Origin: F23-B02 sp045601285
GTDB taxonomy: Bacteria > Bacillota > Clostridia > Oscillospirales > Oscillospiraceae
DNA length: 64,000 nt
Assembly (NCBI GenBank): GCA_045601285.1
Contig: JAZRZJ010000032.1
Span: 5,712 to 69,711 of the forward strand
Direction: 5' to 3'
The notes under the pieces are model-generated. The model made no database searches, was not told the DNA's origin, and saw only the letters and a list, made by a program, of their open reading frames with translations. Both the position numbers and the translations under genes were made by a program. Of this stretch, positions 42,694 to 51,934 are shown in pieces (the first letter of the stretch is position 1; every line of letters starts with the position of its first letter).

Positions 42694-45117
42694 ATGGACC
42701 CAAACCAGAGACCTCACAGCCGCGAAAAGAAAACCGGCGAGGGCACTGCCCATGTGGGCAAGGGCCGCCGTGTAGACACGGGCTCACGTCCCGTAGGCTC
42801 GGGACCTCACAGCGAAGGCGGTCGGGAAAGCAGCCGCCCTTCTTCCTCGGGAGCACAGCGCCCTATCCCCGTCAAGCTCAGTCCCAAAACACTTCTGACA
42901 ATAATTGTCCTCGTTGTTGTCGCCATATTCCTCTTCAAGAGCTGCGGCGACCTTTTTTCCTCAATGGGCGGACTTTATTCCGACCTTGACAACTCCGACA
43001 GCAGCAATGTTGACATCTCGTCCTATAATCAGGAGAGCTTTTCCTCGGACTCCCAGCTTGACCTGACGGTTGCCTCCGCAGCGCGAGATAAATTCTACAC
43101 TCCCGTGGGCAGCGGCAAGGACACCGTCACCGTCATGATTTACATGTGCGGCACAGACCTTGAGTCCAAGTACGGCATGGCCACCAAGGACATGCAGGAA
43201 ATGCTCAACGCCGAAATTTCCGACAAGGTGAACATCATCATCGAAACCGGCGGCTGCAAGAAGTGGCAGAACAACGTCATGTCCAGCACAAAGAACCAGA
43301 TTTACAAGGTTCAGAACGACGGTCTTCTTCGCGTTGAGGAGGACTTCGGCACATCGGCCATGACAAATCCCCAGAACCTTACGGATTTCATCAGATACTG
43401 CACCAAGAATTATCCCGCCGACCGCAATATGCTCATCTTCTGGGACCACGGCGGCGGCTCCATAACGGGCTACGGCTACGACGAAAAGAACCCCTCCACG
43501 TCCTCCATGACGCTGAGCAAAATCGACTCCGCCCTGAAGGCAGCAAAGTGCAAATTTGACATCATCGGCTTTGATGCCTGCCTCATGGCAACTCTGGAAA
43601 CCGCCCTTGTCTGCGAGGATTACGCCGACTATCTGCTGGCCTCCGAGGAATCCGAGCCCGGCACCGGCTGGTACTACACCAACTGGATAACAGAGCTTTC
43701 AAAGAACACCTCGATCTCCACGGTCAAGCTTTCCAAAACCCTCATTGACGATTTCATCGCCTCCTCCCGAACCTCCTCTCCAAACTCCACGATTACGCTC
43801 TCCGTCGTTGACCTTGCGGAGCTTGACGGAACGGTTCCCAAAGCCTTCCGCGATTTCGCAAGCTCCGTCAACGATATGCTCAGGACCGATGACTACACCG
43901 TCATCTCCAACGCCCGCGCAGGCGCACGTCAGTTTGCCCAGAACAAAATCAATCAGGTCGACCTTGTGGACCTTGCCCTGCGCATAGGCACGGACGAGGC
44001 AAAGGACCTTGCAAACGCCCTCAAGGGCTGCGTGAAATACAACCGCTCCAGCGTCAGCCGCTGCTACGGCGTCAGCATTTTCTTCCCCTATGAAAGCACG
44101 GGAAGCGTCAAGAGCGCTCTCTCCTCCTACGAGGATATAGGCATTGACTCCGAATACGCCAAGTGCATCAAGTCCTTTGCAAGCCTTGAGTGCGCGGGAC
44201 AGATTACGGCAAGCGCCTCCCAGAGCTCGCCCTCCTCTTTCGGCGGCGACCTTCTCGGCACACTGCTCAACACCTACCTCGGCAACAACGGCAGCTCCAC
44301 CTCGCCCCTTGACGTGCTTTTGGGCAGCTTCCTGGGCGGCGGCTCCTCCTCAGGCGGCTTCAGTCTTGACCCCGCAACCATCATCACTCTGCTCAGCAGC
44401 TTTTCGGGACGCAGCATGCCTGCCCAGTATGACTGGCTTGACACGGAGCTGATTGCCGACCGCGCAGGTCAGATCGCGCAGAGCTACATAAACCCCGCAC
44501 GCATTACGGCATCAATGTCCGGCGGCAGAAGCGTTCTCAACCTCACCGACGCGGAATGGAGCCTTATCCAGACCGTTGAGCTGAACGTTTTCGTCAATGA
44601 CGGCGACGGCTACATTGATCTGGGTCTTGACAACACATTTGAGTGGTTGGGCAACGACCTGCTGCTTGAATATGACGGCACATGGCTTACCCTCAACGGC
44701 AACGTCTGCGCCTATTATCTTGTTTCCGACACTCAGGAGGAGGACGGAAGCTGGACAACTGTGGGCAGGATCCCCGCCCTTCTCAACGGCGTGCCCGTCA
44801 ACCTTCAGGTCATCTTTGACAGCAAGCACCCCAACGGCATAATAAACGGCGCTTATCCCCTGTACACCGAGGGCGAAACCGATGCTCAGGCAAAGGGCAA
44901 CATCAAGGTCAAGGCAGGAGATAAAATCGAGCTTCTCTGCGATTACTACAAGCTCGACGGAAGCTATTCCTCCTCCTACACTCTCGGCGCAAGCTTCACC
45001 GTTCCCAAGAGCGGGCTCAGCCTTGAAAACCTTGAAATCGACACAAGCGACGTGCGCGTCACCTACCGCCTCACCGACATATACGGCAACCACTACTGGA
45101 TCCTCGCAAACAACTGA
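42694..45117 (+). CDS. Clostripain-family (C11) cysteine peptidase
   Basis: 807 residues. N-terminal cytoplasmic, basic low-complexity part (1-60), membrane helix near 66-85 (LLTIIVLVVVAIFLF), then the C11 peptidase domain: MIYMCGTDLESKYG near 150, FWDHGGGSITGYGYDE near 248 (catalytic His) and IGFDACLMATLE near 290 (catalytic Cys). A large C-terminal region of beta type follows, after a Ser/Gly-rich linker near 515-560. Clostripain enzymes cut after Arg/Lys. Membrane anchored with the peptidase outside. ATG behind AGAGGGAAA; own promoter and terminator. Confidence 0.93.
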   Translation: MDPNQRPHSREKKTGEGTAHVGKGRRVDTGSRPVGSGPHSEGGRESSRPSSSGAQRPIPVKLSPKTLLTIIVLVVVAIFLFKSCGDLFSSMGGLYSDLDNSDSSNVDISSYNQESFSSDSQLDLTVASAARDKFYTPVGSGKDTVTVMIYMCGTDLESKYGMATKDMQEMLNAEISDKVNIIIETGGCKKWQNNVMSSTKNQIYKVQNDGLLRVEEDFGTSAMTNPQNLTDFIRYCTKNYPADRNMLIFWDHGGGSITGYGYDEKNPSTSSMTLSKIDSALKAAKCKFDIIGFDACLMATLETALVCEDYADYLLASEESEPGTGWYYTNWITELSKNTSISTVKLSKTLIDDFIASSRTSSPNSTITLSVVDLAELDGTVPKAFRDFASSVNDMLRTDDYTVISNARAGARQFAQNKINQVDLVDLALRIGTDEAKDLANALKGCVKYNRSSVSRCYGVSIFFPYESTGSVKSALSSYEDIGIDSEYAKCIKSFASLECAGQITASASQSSPSSFGGDLLGTLLNTYLGNNGSSTSPLDVLLGSFLGGGSSSGGFSLDPATIITLLSSFSGRSMPAQYDWLDTELIADRAGQIAQSYINPARITASMSGGRSVLNLTDAEWSLIQTVELNVFVNDGDGYIDLGLDNTFEWLGNDLLLEYDGTWLTLNGNVCAYYLVSDTQEEDGSWTTVGRIPALLNGVPVNLQVIFDSKHPNGIINGAYPLYTEGETDAQAKGNIKVKAGDKIELLCDYYKLDGSYSSSYTLGASFTVPKSGLSLENLEIDTSDVRVTYRLTDIYGNHYWILANN

Positions 45118-45125
45118 AAGCGGTT

Positions 45126-45162
45126 AAAAAGAGCTCGGGATTTGTAATCCCGAGCTCTTTTT
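45126..45162 (+). terminator. Rho-independent terminator after the clostripain gene
   Basis: AAAAAGAGCTCGGGA and TCCCGAGCTCTTTTT arms with a seven-base loop. Confidence 0.9.
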
Positions 45163-45279
45163 GTTCCTGCTCACAGGTGTTCTGTTTTTCGGCGGAATTT
45201 AACACAGGCAGAATTCTGCATAAACAGGTGTATATAACCCCGTATTTTAAATAACAAATGCCCTTTTCTTCCTTTTTAC

Positions 45280-45307
45280 TTGCAAAACCTGTGAATTTTT
45301 GTAATAA
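45280..45307 (+). promoter_or_regulatory. Promoter of the ArsB/NhaD-type gene
   Basis: TTGCAA (45280-45285), 16-base spacer, TAATAA (45302-45307). Confidence 0.5.
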
Positions 45308-45338
45308 TAACATCATTACATAAGAGGAGGTTGGCTTT

Positions 45339-46691
45339 ATGCTGGCACAAATCTTTGCAATCATAATATTTCTCGCCATGTTTGTCCTGATGGTTGTGGA
45401 TAAGATCGAGCGCCACATCGTAACGCTTGCGGCGGGTGCGCTTACGCTTATTCTCGTTTTCGGTATCGGCATGCACAGCTTTGACGCAATGCGGGAAACC
45501 CTCAACCTTCACAGCATATTCACGGGCTCCTTCTGGTACAGCCCGGGTGCCGAGGGCGCAGCCTCAACGGGCATCAACTGGGAAACCATCATCTTCATCG
45601 CGGGCATGATGGTAATGGTCGAGGGCATGGCGGAGGCAGGCTTCTTCCGCTGGCTGTGTATGCTCATCGCAAAAACCGTGAACTACAAGCCCCTGCCCAT
45701 TTTCATAAGCTTCATGCTGCTATCCGCATTTCTCTCCATGTTCATTGACAGCATCACCGTCATTCTTTTCCTTGCCGCCGTCACCATCGAGCTTTCGCGT
45801 ATGCTGGGCTTTGAGCCCATACCCTACATACTTGCGGAGATATTCTGCGCAAATCTGGGCGGCAGCGCAACCATGTGCGGTGACCCTCCCAACATCATCA
45901 TCGGCACCTCTCTGGGCTACTCCTTCATGGACTTTATGGAAAACACGGGTATTGTTGCCGCCATATCCCTTGCGGTCATCGTTTTTTACTTCTACCTTGT
46001 TTTCGGCAAAAAAATTAAAGAAAGCAGCTCTCCCGTGCACGCAGACGTGACAGTCCAGCCCAAAAGCGTCATCACCAACAAGCTTGCCTTTGCCTACAGC
46101 TGCGTAATATTCGCCATCGCAATCGTGCTTCTCGTAACCCACGCAAGAACCGGTCTTACCGTTGCGTCCATCGGTCTTCTGGTCGCCTTTCTCACTTTCT
46201 TTTCAGGTACGAAATACACCCTCAAGATTATAAAGCACGTTGACTACAAAACCCTGCTGTTCTTCATCGGTCTTTTCATCGCCGTGGGCGGTCTTGAGCA
46301 GACGGGCGTGCTTGAGCTTATCGCAGACTTCATCGGCAGCATCAGCGGCGGCAACGTAATGCTCATTGTCGCAATCATTCTGTGGCTGTCGGCAATCGCC
46401 AGCGCACTCATCGACAACATTCCCTTTGCCGCAACCATGATTCCCGTAATAAAGAGCCTTGCCGCAACAACTGGCGCAGACCTGCACGTCCTGGCATGGT
46501 CTCTCGCCATCGGCACCGACATCGGCGGCAGCGCAACTCCCATCGGTGCCTCCGCAAACGTTGTGGGCATCTCCACGCTGAACAAAAACGGCTACAAGGT
46601 TTCCTGGGGCAGATACTGCAGGCTCATGATTCCCGCAACAATCATTGTGATTGCAATCTCCATGGCATACCTTTACATCAGATACCTCTGA
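45339..46691 (+). CDS. ArsB/NhaD-type (SLC13-like) ion transporter
   Basis: 450 residues, about 11 membrane helices. Motifs of the IT superfamily: FIDSITVILFLAAVTIELSR near 132, EIFCANLGGSATMCGDPPNIIIGT near 168, IDNIPFAATMIPV near 351 and GTDIGGSATPIGASANVVG near 388. The paired inverted repeats around DPPNIIIG and GASANVVG are the ion-binding loops. Such proteins carry Na+/H+, arsenite or organic anions; specificity cannot be read here. ATG behind AGAGGAGG. Confidence 0.88.
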   Translation: MLAQIFAIIIFLAMFVLMVVDKIERHIVTLAAGALTLILVFGIGMHSFDAMRETLNLHSIFTGSFWYSPGAEGAASTGINWETIIFIAGMMVMVEGMAEAGFFRWLCMLIAKTVNYKPLPIFISFMLLSAFLSMFIDSITVILFLAAVTIELSRMLGFEPIPYILAEIFCANLGGSATMCGDPPNIIIGTSLGYSFMDFMENTGIVAAISLAVIVFYFYLVFGKKIKESSSPVHADVTVQPKSVITNKLAFAYSCVIFAIAIVLLVTHARTGLTVASIGLLVAFLTFFSGTKYTLKIIKHVDYKTLLFFIGLFIAVGGLEQTGVLELIADFIGSISGGNVMLIVAIILWLSAIASALIDNIPFAATMIPVIKSLAATTGADLHVLAWSLAIGTDIGGSATPIGASANVVGISTLNKNGYKVSWGRYCRLMIPATIIVIAISMAYLYIRYL

Positions 46692-46704
46692 TTTCAAAAA
46701 CGGA

Positions 46705-46745
46705 AACGGTGCGGGATTCCTGTGTGGAATCCCGCACCGTTTTTT
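46705..46745. terminator. Bidirectional terminator
   Basis: AAACGGTGCGGGATTCC, loop TGTG, GGAATCCCGCACCGTTTTTT, between two converging genes. Confidence 0.9.
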
Positions 46746-46754
46746 ATTTTTCTC

Positions 46755-48542
46755 TTATTTCAATGCCGCGGCAATACTGAAGCTAATCTCAAAGGTTCTG
46801 CTCCAGGGCATATAAAAGTCCGACACGGACACGTCTTCAACCTGCTGCGCTTCCCAAGGCTCAAGTCCGCAGAGCACCTCGCCGTTTTTCAGATTTTCCA
46901 GTATGGGCGCTCCGTAAATGCCCATGAGCTCCTCCAGCTTCGCCTCAATTTTTTCCCTGTCGCCTTCACCGCAGACAAGGTTGTTTCCGTCAAGACCGAG
47001 GCTGTCGGCAAAAGCATTGAGCTGATCCCTTGAATCAATGGCGTAGGCATAGCTCATTTCCAGCGAAAGCGTAAGCTGGCGAAGCTGCGCCTCGTGGCTG
47101 GCGGGGCTTTTTTCATTGCAGCAGCTCAGGTACAGATAGCGGGAGTAACCCATTGAGAAGCCCGCGCCCACCACGTTTGCCTGATAGTACTTTCCCGAAA
47201 AGCCAACAAGCCCCGCAAGGTTAGTCTTTTCCAGCAGCGCCTCCTCAAGTGCTTTGCCGTAGGCGTTGTTGCTTGCCTCGATGAGCATTGTGGGAATGTG
47301 GTTTTCCGCGTTGTAATTAAGCTTTTCCACAAGCGTTTTGCAGTATTCGTCACTGCGGCTTTCGTCATCGGGCTTCGTCATTACGATGACCTGAAGCTCC
47401 GCCTCATTCTCATCGGCGTAAACCGCCTTATACAGCTTCATGTGGCTGTCAACCGTTTCCTTCAGGGTGCAGCTGTTATAATCCGATGAGGGCAAATCCT
47501 CCGAGCCGCCGATATACTCCACGCAAATCTTTACGCCGCAGCCGTATTCGTCCTGGGCAATGCAGCCCACCAGCAGACGCGCAAGGCAGTCGGGACCGCC
47601 TATGAGCGCCGCGTTTTCCCCCATGATGCCCGAAATATATGCCAGCTCGTTTGTCTGAATGCTGGGGGTATTGGAGGAATCGTCAATGCCCACAAGCAGC
47701 TTAAACTGCGCCTTGCTTTCCAGCGCCTTGAGAACGTGGTCAAGCAGCTCAAGCTTGCGCTCACGGGCGGCAAGATAGCTTTTAATCATCTCGTCGCTGA
47801 GAACGCTCTGCAACGAAGCATCGCCCGCAAGCTCCTTCGCGGGAGTAATTCCGTCTGCACTCAGGGGATAGGCGGCAAATATGCTCCGGAGCGTCAGCTC
47901 AGCTCCCGTAAGCTCGGGACGCGCCACCTTGCCGTAGGCTCTGAGGGCAGTGTACTCATCATAGTCAAGCCTCTGATAGCCCACGGTGGAGGCAAGGCGC
48001 ATTACGCTGTCAAAAAGATAAACGCGGTTGTTCTCGTCCTCACCGAGCGCGAGAATGAAGCTGTCAAAGGCCTCGGTCTCGCTCATGACCGTGCCGTCGT
48101 CAAATTCAAGGGGCAGGCTTCCGCTGACGGCGCGGGAATTTACAAGTCCGCCCGACATAAGCTGGTCAAGGGACAGCAGAAACAGGTCGCAGCCCCGCTC
48201 GTCCATGTCCCTCACCCATTCAAGCAGGGCCTCACGGTTGCCGTACTGCGTTCCGTCGGGGTTTTCCTCCTGACCGTCAAGGCAGGTGTGGATAAGCTCG
48301 CTGCCGGGCATTACCACGCGATAACCCGAAGCCTCGGCGGTATATATTACATTGTCAATGTTATCCGTGCGGTCATCAAGGGGAACATAGGCGATGACGC
48401 GGTTCCAGTCATCAGGTATTTTCCTGTGGCTGTCGGCCAGCTTTTCGGGCTCCCGCTGACTGCTTTGCTCAGGTCTGAGCAGAAGCAGAGCCGCAGTGGC
48501 CAAAAGGATTACCGCAACAATCAGAGCAATGGTTTTTCGCAT
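46755..48542 (-). CDS. DUF4127 family exported protein
   Basis: 595 residues. N-terminal membrane/signal segment (MRKTIALIVAVILLATAALLLL), then the DUF4127 body beginning VIAYVPLDDRTDNIDN near 43, with GYRVVMPGSELI and LLSLDQLMSGGLVNSR. Members of the family are widespread in Clostridia and thought to be extracellular or membrane-attached; reaction unknown. The ATG at 48542 has GTGAGG just upstream; an in-frame TTG at 48557 is possible but poorer. Confidence 0.85.
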   Translation of the reverse strand: MRKTIALIVAVILLATAALLLLRPEQSSQREPEKLADSHRKIPDDWNRVIAYVPLDDRTDNIDNVIYTAEASGYRVVMPGSELIHTCLDGQEENPDGTQYGNREALLEWVRDMDERGCDLFLLSLDQLMSGGLVNSRAVSGSLPLEFDDGTVMSETEAFDSFILALGEDENNRVYLFDSVMRLASTVGYQRLDYDEYTALRAYGKVARPELTGAELTLRSIFAAYPLSADGITPAKELAGDASLQSVLSDEMIKSYLAARERKLELLDHVLKALESKAQFKLLVGIDDSSNTPSIQTNELAYISGIMGENAALIGGPDCLARLLVGCIAQDEYGCGVKICVEYIGGSEDLPSSDYNSCTLKETVDSHMKLYKAVYADENEAELQVIVMTKPDDESRSDEYCKTLVEKLNYNAENHIPTMLIEASNNAYGKALEEALLEKTNLAGLVGFSGKYYQANVVGAGFSMGYSRYLYLSCCNEKSPASHEAQLRQLTLSLEMSYAYAIDSRDQLNAFADSLGLDGNNLVCGEGDREKIEAKLEELMGIYGAPILENLKNGEVLCGLEPWEAQQVEDVSVSDFYMPWSRTFEISFSIAAALK

Positions 48543-48701
48543 TTTTTCCTCACTCAAATTCCGAATGCCTCGCAGGGCAGAGTGTACTGCTGCTTCAAGG
48601 TTGGAAATATTATATTATGGCACCCCGATTTTTTCAACCGCTTTGTTGCGCGGCGCTTTGTTTATACACGTTTCCCAGGGGATTATATACAAAAAACGCT
48701 A

Positions 48702-48730
48702 TTGCGACAGATTTTGAATTGTGATAAAAT
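48702..48730 (+). promoter_or_regulatory. Promoter of the FAD/iron-sulfur oxidoreductase gene
   Basis: TTGCGA (48702-48707), 17-base spacer, TAAAAT (48725-48730); leader of about 85 bases. Confidence 0.55.
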
Positions 48731-48820
48731 GTAAACAATGTGTGGCAGCTTATCCGCATCAAGCAGCAAAGCAAATAAAGCATGTCATAAAACGGAAAAT
48801 AAAACAGGAGGAAAAATCTT

Positions 48821-51424
48821 ATGGAAGCAAGACAAAATCTGATTAAGCTATGTGAGAAAATCAGTGACGGTCACTACAAAATCACACCTGACTGTGCAGA
48901 GTACAGGGTGTTCGAGAAGTGGATGACCGACAACCAGATTGCAGTTCTCATGGCAATCAAGGGAGTTCTGAAAATCAACTTCCTGCGCAACATCGCAAGA
49001 CGCGCAAAAATGTCCCTGGCACAGACCCGCGACCTTCTGCATGAGCTCACCGAAATCGGTCTGCTGGTGCAGGTAACCATTCCCAAGACCAACTTTGAGA
49101 TTTATCTCCAGCCTCTTTACACCCCCGGTGTGTTCGAGTTCCTGCTGCTGAACGAAAAGTTCTGCAGAGCTCACCCCGAAATCGCATACGCCTTTGAGCA
49201 GCACGCCACCGACAGTCAGGTGGAGCACGCCATGAACACCCCCATGGGCGCAGGCATCATGCGTGTTATCCCCGTTGAGTCCGCAATTCCCGCCGAGGCT
49301 CAGCAGATCGACAACGAAAAGGTCAGTATGTACATAGAGAAGAACGAGGGTCACCTCTGTGTTCTTCCCTGCCAGTGCCGCCGCGTCCGCAAGCTCATGA
49401 ACGAGGGCGCAGGCGACCTTGACGAAGGCTTCTGTCTCTTCATGGGTCACCCCGCGGATATGTTCATCAGACTCGGCAGAGGCAAGGCTGTCACCAAGGC
49501 CGAGGCCTACGAGCTTATTCAGCACGTTGAGGATATCGGCTGTGTCCATCAGATCACCACTCTTGAAAACGGACAGACCTTCGCGATCTGCAACTGCCAG
49601 CCCGAAAGCTGTCTTGCACTGGGCGTGACCCAGTACTTCAACACTCCCCAGACCTCCAGAAGCAACTATGTTGCCGAAATCGACAAGGACAAGTGCGTTG
49701 CCTGCGGTCAGTGCACCGACAAGTGCGCAAACAACGCAATCAAGATGGGTCAGAAGCTCTGCACCAAGGAGCCCGTTGAGTACAGCTTCATGGAGGACGC
49801 GGAGGAGAACGAATGGGGTCCTGACAAATGGAATACCCAGCACCGCTCCAACCGCAAGTACGTTTACGAAAGCGGCACCGCACCCTGCAAGACCGCCTGC
49901 CCCGCACACATCGCCGTTCAGGGCTACATCAAGCTGGCTGCCCAGGGCAAGTACCTTGAAGCTCTTGAGCTTATCAAGAAGGAAAATCCCTTCCCCGCAA
50001 TCTGCGGACGTATCTGCAACCGCCGCTGCGAAAGCGAATGCACCCGCGGCAAGATCGACGCGGCAGTCGCCATCGACGAGGTCAAGAAGTTCATCGCCGA
50101 CAGAGAGCTTGAAAAGCAGAACAGATTTGTTCCCAAGAAGCTCCATGACTTCAGCGACAAGAAAATCGCCGTTATCGGCGCAGGCCCCGCAGGTCTTTCC
50201 TGCGCCTACTACCTTGCCTGCGACAACTATCAGGTAACCGTATTCGACAAGAACGCACAGCCCGGCGGTATGCTCCGCTACGGCATCCCCGAGTTCCGTC
50301 TTGAAAAGGCAGTTCTCGATGCGGAAATCGACGTTCTCAAAACTCTCGGCGTTGAGTTTAAGTGCGGCGTTGAGGTGGGTAAGGACGTAACGATTCAGCA
50401 GCTCCGCGATGAAGGCTACAAGGGCTTCTACCTCGGCATCGGCGCACAGAAGGCCGCACCTCTGAACATCAAGGGCGAAGAGCTTGAGGGTGTGTTCGGC
50501 GGCATTGACTTCCTCCGCGCAGTAAACGCAGGCGAAGAAGTTCAGCTCGGCAAGAAGGTCGTCGTAGTCGGCGGCGGCAACGTTGCAATGGACGTTGCAC
50601 GCGCTGCAGTACGTCTGGGCGTTGACGTCACCGTTGCCTACCGCAGAAAGGAAAGCGATATGCCCGCTGACCCCGCAGAAGTTGCAGAGGCAAGGGAAGA
50701 GGGCGTCAAGTTCCTCTTTGAGTATAAACCTGTCGAGATAAAGGGCACCAAAGCAGGAAAGGTCTCCGCACTTGTCTGCGAAGCAGGCGAAATCAAGTGC
50801 GATTCCGTCATCGCCGCAATCGGTCAGCAGATTGACTGGGGCAAGCTGGACATCGGCGAGCTCAAGGTCGATGAAAAGGGCCGCGCAATTGCCGACGGCT
50901 TCACCTATCAGACCGCACAGCCCGACATCTTTGCCGGCGGCGACGTTCTCACGGGTCCCAAGTTTGCAATCGACGCAATCGCGGCAGGCAAGCAGGGCGC
51001 GATCTCCCTCCACCGCTTCGTTCAGGAGGGTCAGAGCCTTACCCTCGGCCGTGACCTCCTTGCATACACCGCGCTTGACAAGGACAATGTTGATTTCGAT
51101 AGCATGAGCTATGACAGCACGCCCCGTCAGGTTCCGGACAGAGTTGATGTTGCGGCATTCAAGGACGGCAGAAAGACCTTCACCGAGCAGCAGCTCAAGG
51201 CCGAAACCGCACGCTGCCTCGGCTGCGGCGCAAGCGTTGTTGACCCCGTCAAGTGCCTCGGCTGCGGCGTCTGCACCACACGCTGCAAGTTCGATGCAAT
51301 CCACCTGAGAAAGCGCACCAATGCCGAAAGCGTTGCTTACGAAACTCGTGTAACCGTTCTTCCCGAATACATCGCCGAAAGGCAGAAGAAAATCGAAATC
51401 CGCAAGATGAGCCAGAGCAAATAA
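48821..51424 (+). CDS. Multidomain FAD-dependent iron-sulfur oxidoreductase (GltD-like core)
   Basis: 867 residues. Residues 30-100: winged-helix-like segment (AVLMAIKGVLKINFLRNIARRA). Residues 180-275: a Cys-rich segment (LPCQCRRVRK, CNCQPESC). Residues 288-305: a 4Fe-4S motif CVACGQCTDKCANN. Residues 345-410: GltD-type Cys region (CKTACPAHIAVQGYIKL, ICGRICNRRCESEC). Then two Rossmann domains: IAVIGAGPAGLSCAYYLA (FAD, near 447) and VVVVGGGNVAMDVARAA (NAD(P)H, near 585). The C-terminal end carries another ferredoxin motif CLGCGVCTTRCKFDAI. It probably passes electrons between NAD(P)H and an unknown partner. The following gene encodes a BFD-like protein. Confidence 0.88.
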   Translation: MEARQNLIKLCEKISDGHYKITPDCAEYRVFEKWMTDNQIAVLMAIKGVLKINFLRNIARRAKMSLAQTRDLLHELTEIGLLVQVTIPKTNFEIYLQPLYTPGVFEFLLLNEKFCRAHPEIAYAFEQHATDSQVEHAMNTPMGAGIMRVIPVESAIPAEAQQIDNEKVSMYIEKNEGHLCVLPCQCRRVRKLMNEGAGDLDEGFCLFMGHPADMFIRLGRGKAVTKAEAYELIQHVEDIGCVHQITTLENGQTFAICNCQPESCLALGVTQYFNTPQTSRSNYVAEIDKDKCVACGQCTDKCANNAIKMGQKLCTKEPVEYSFMEDAEENEWGPDKWNTQHRSNRKYVYESGTAPCKTACPAHIAVQGYIKLAAQGKYLEALELIKKENPFPAICGRICNRRCESECTRGKIDAAVAIDEVKKFIADRELEKQNRFVPKKLHDFSDKKIAVIGAGPAGLSCAYYLACDNYQVTVFDKNAQPGGMLRYGIPEFRLEKAVLDAEIDVLKTLGVEFKCGVEVGKDVTIQQLRDEGYKGFYLGIGAQKAAPLNIKGEELEGVFGGIDFLRAVNAGEEVQLGKKVVVVGGGNVAMDVARAAVRLGVDVTVAYRRKESDMPADPAEVAEAREEGVKFLFEYKPVEIKGTKAGKVSALVCEAGEIKCDSVIAAIGQQIDWGKLDIGELKVDEKGRAIADGFTYQTAQPDIFAGGDVLTGPKFAIDAIAAGKQGAISLHRFVQEGQSLTLGRDLLAYTALDKDNVDFDSMSYDSTPRQVPDRVDVAAFKDGRKTFTEQQLKAETARCLGCGASVVDPVKCLGCGVCTTRCKFDAIHLRKRTNAESVAYETRVTVLPEYIAERQKKIEIRKMSQSK

Positions 51425-51490
51425 TCCCGTAAAGCAAAGGTCTGCGGCCCTTAAGCCGCAGACCTGCAAATAACATCATAGGAGTATTTT

Positions 51491-51775
51491 ATGTTCAAGA
51501 ACAGAGACAAGGACAGATCCAGCACGCCCGACTTCAGCGACAACAGACGCCATTACATCTTTGAGGTTCCCTTTGATGAACTCACCGATGAATCCATCGT
51601 CTGCACCTGCGCACGCATTACCTACGCAGATGTAAAGCAGGAAATCGAGATGGGCCTTGCCACCAATGTTGACGAGCTGCTCGCAGACCTTGAGGCAGGC
51701 GACACCTGCCGCAAGTGTGTCAAGTATCTCGACATGCTCATGGACCACGCCCGCGAAGAGCTCGGCATGGCCTGA
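51491..51775 (+). CDS. BFD-like [2Fe-2S] protein
   Basis: 94 residues. Pattern IVCTCARITYADVKQEI near residue 36 and GDTCRKCVKYLDML near 69 gives the four cysteines C-x-C and C-x2-C of the bacterioferritin-associated ferredoxin (BFD-like) fold; no signal. It would bind a 2Fe-2S cluster. Starts 66 bases after the oxidoreductase stop, behind TAGGAG, in the same operon and is a likely electron-transfer partner. Confidence 0.85.
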   Translation: MFKNRDKDRSSTPDFSDNRRHYIFEVPFDELTDESIVCTCARITYADVKQEIEMGLATNVDELLADLEAGDTCRKCVKYLDMLMDHAREELGMA

Positions 51776-51787
51776 GAGAAAACATAA

Positions 51788-51821
51788 CAAAAGCGTCTGA
51801 GGTTTTCCTCAGACGCTTTTG
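51788..51821. terminator. Bidirectional terminator
   Basis: CAAAAGCGTCTGAGG and CCTCAGACGCTTTTG arms. Its right arm lies inside the last codons of the leftward EF-hand gene (stop 51809-51811). Confidence 0.85.
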
Positions 51822-51934
51822 TCTATCTGCCGGTTATTTATACTAAACACCAAGCCCAGATCTGCCGTCTGCTCAAAACCGTCAAGCCTGCCGTCGCCGT
51901 TAAAGTCAAACAAATCTCCGAAAAGTCCGTTCAT
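51809..51934 (-). CDS. 41-residue EF-hand microprotein
   Basis: MNGLFGDLFDFNGDGRLDGF...: residues 10-21 (DFNGDGRLDGFE) are a complete 12-residue EF-hand loop, with Asp at 1, Asn at 3, Asp at 5, Gly at 6, Asp at 9 and Glu at 12, so calcium binding is expected. ATG at 51934 is preceded by GGAGGG eight bases upstream and overlaps the stop of the HD gene (CCATGA), so it is translated by coupling. Only one EF-hand and no signal peptide; perhaps it pairs as a dimer or with the HD protein. Function unknown. Confidence 0.75.
   Translation of the reverse strand: MNGLFGDLFDFNGDGRLDGFEQTADLGLVFSINNRQIDKSV

Noticed and set aside
48848..51469. An 873-codon open frame on the minus strand, fully antisense to the FAD/iron-sulfur oxidoreductase
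   Set aside because: The plus-strand protein has all recognisable domains and a good ribosome site; the antisense frame gives a Leu/Ala/Val-rich product with no motifs. It comes from codon bias in the sense gene.
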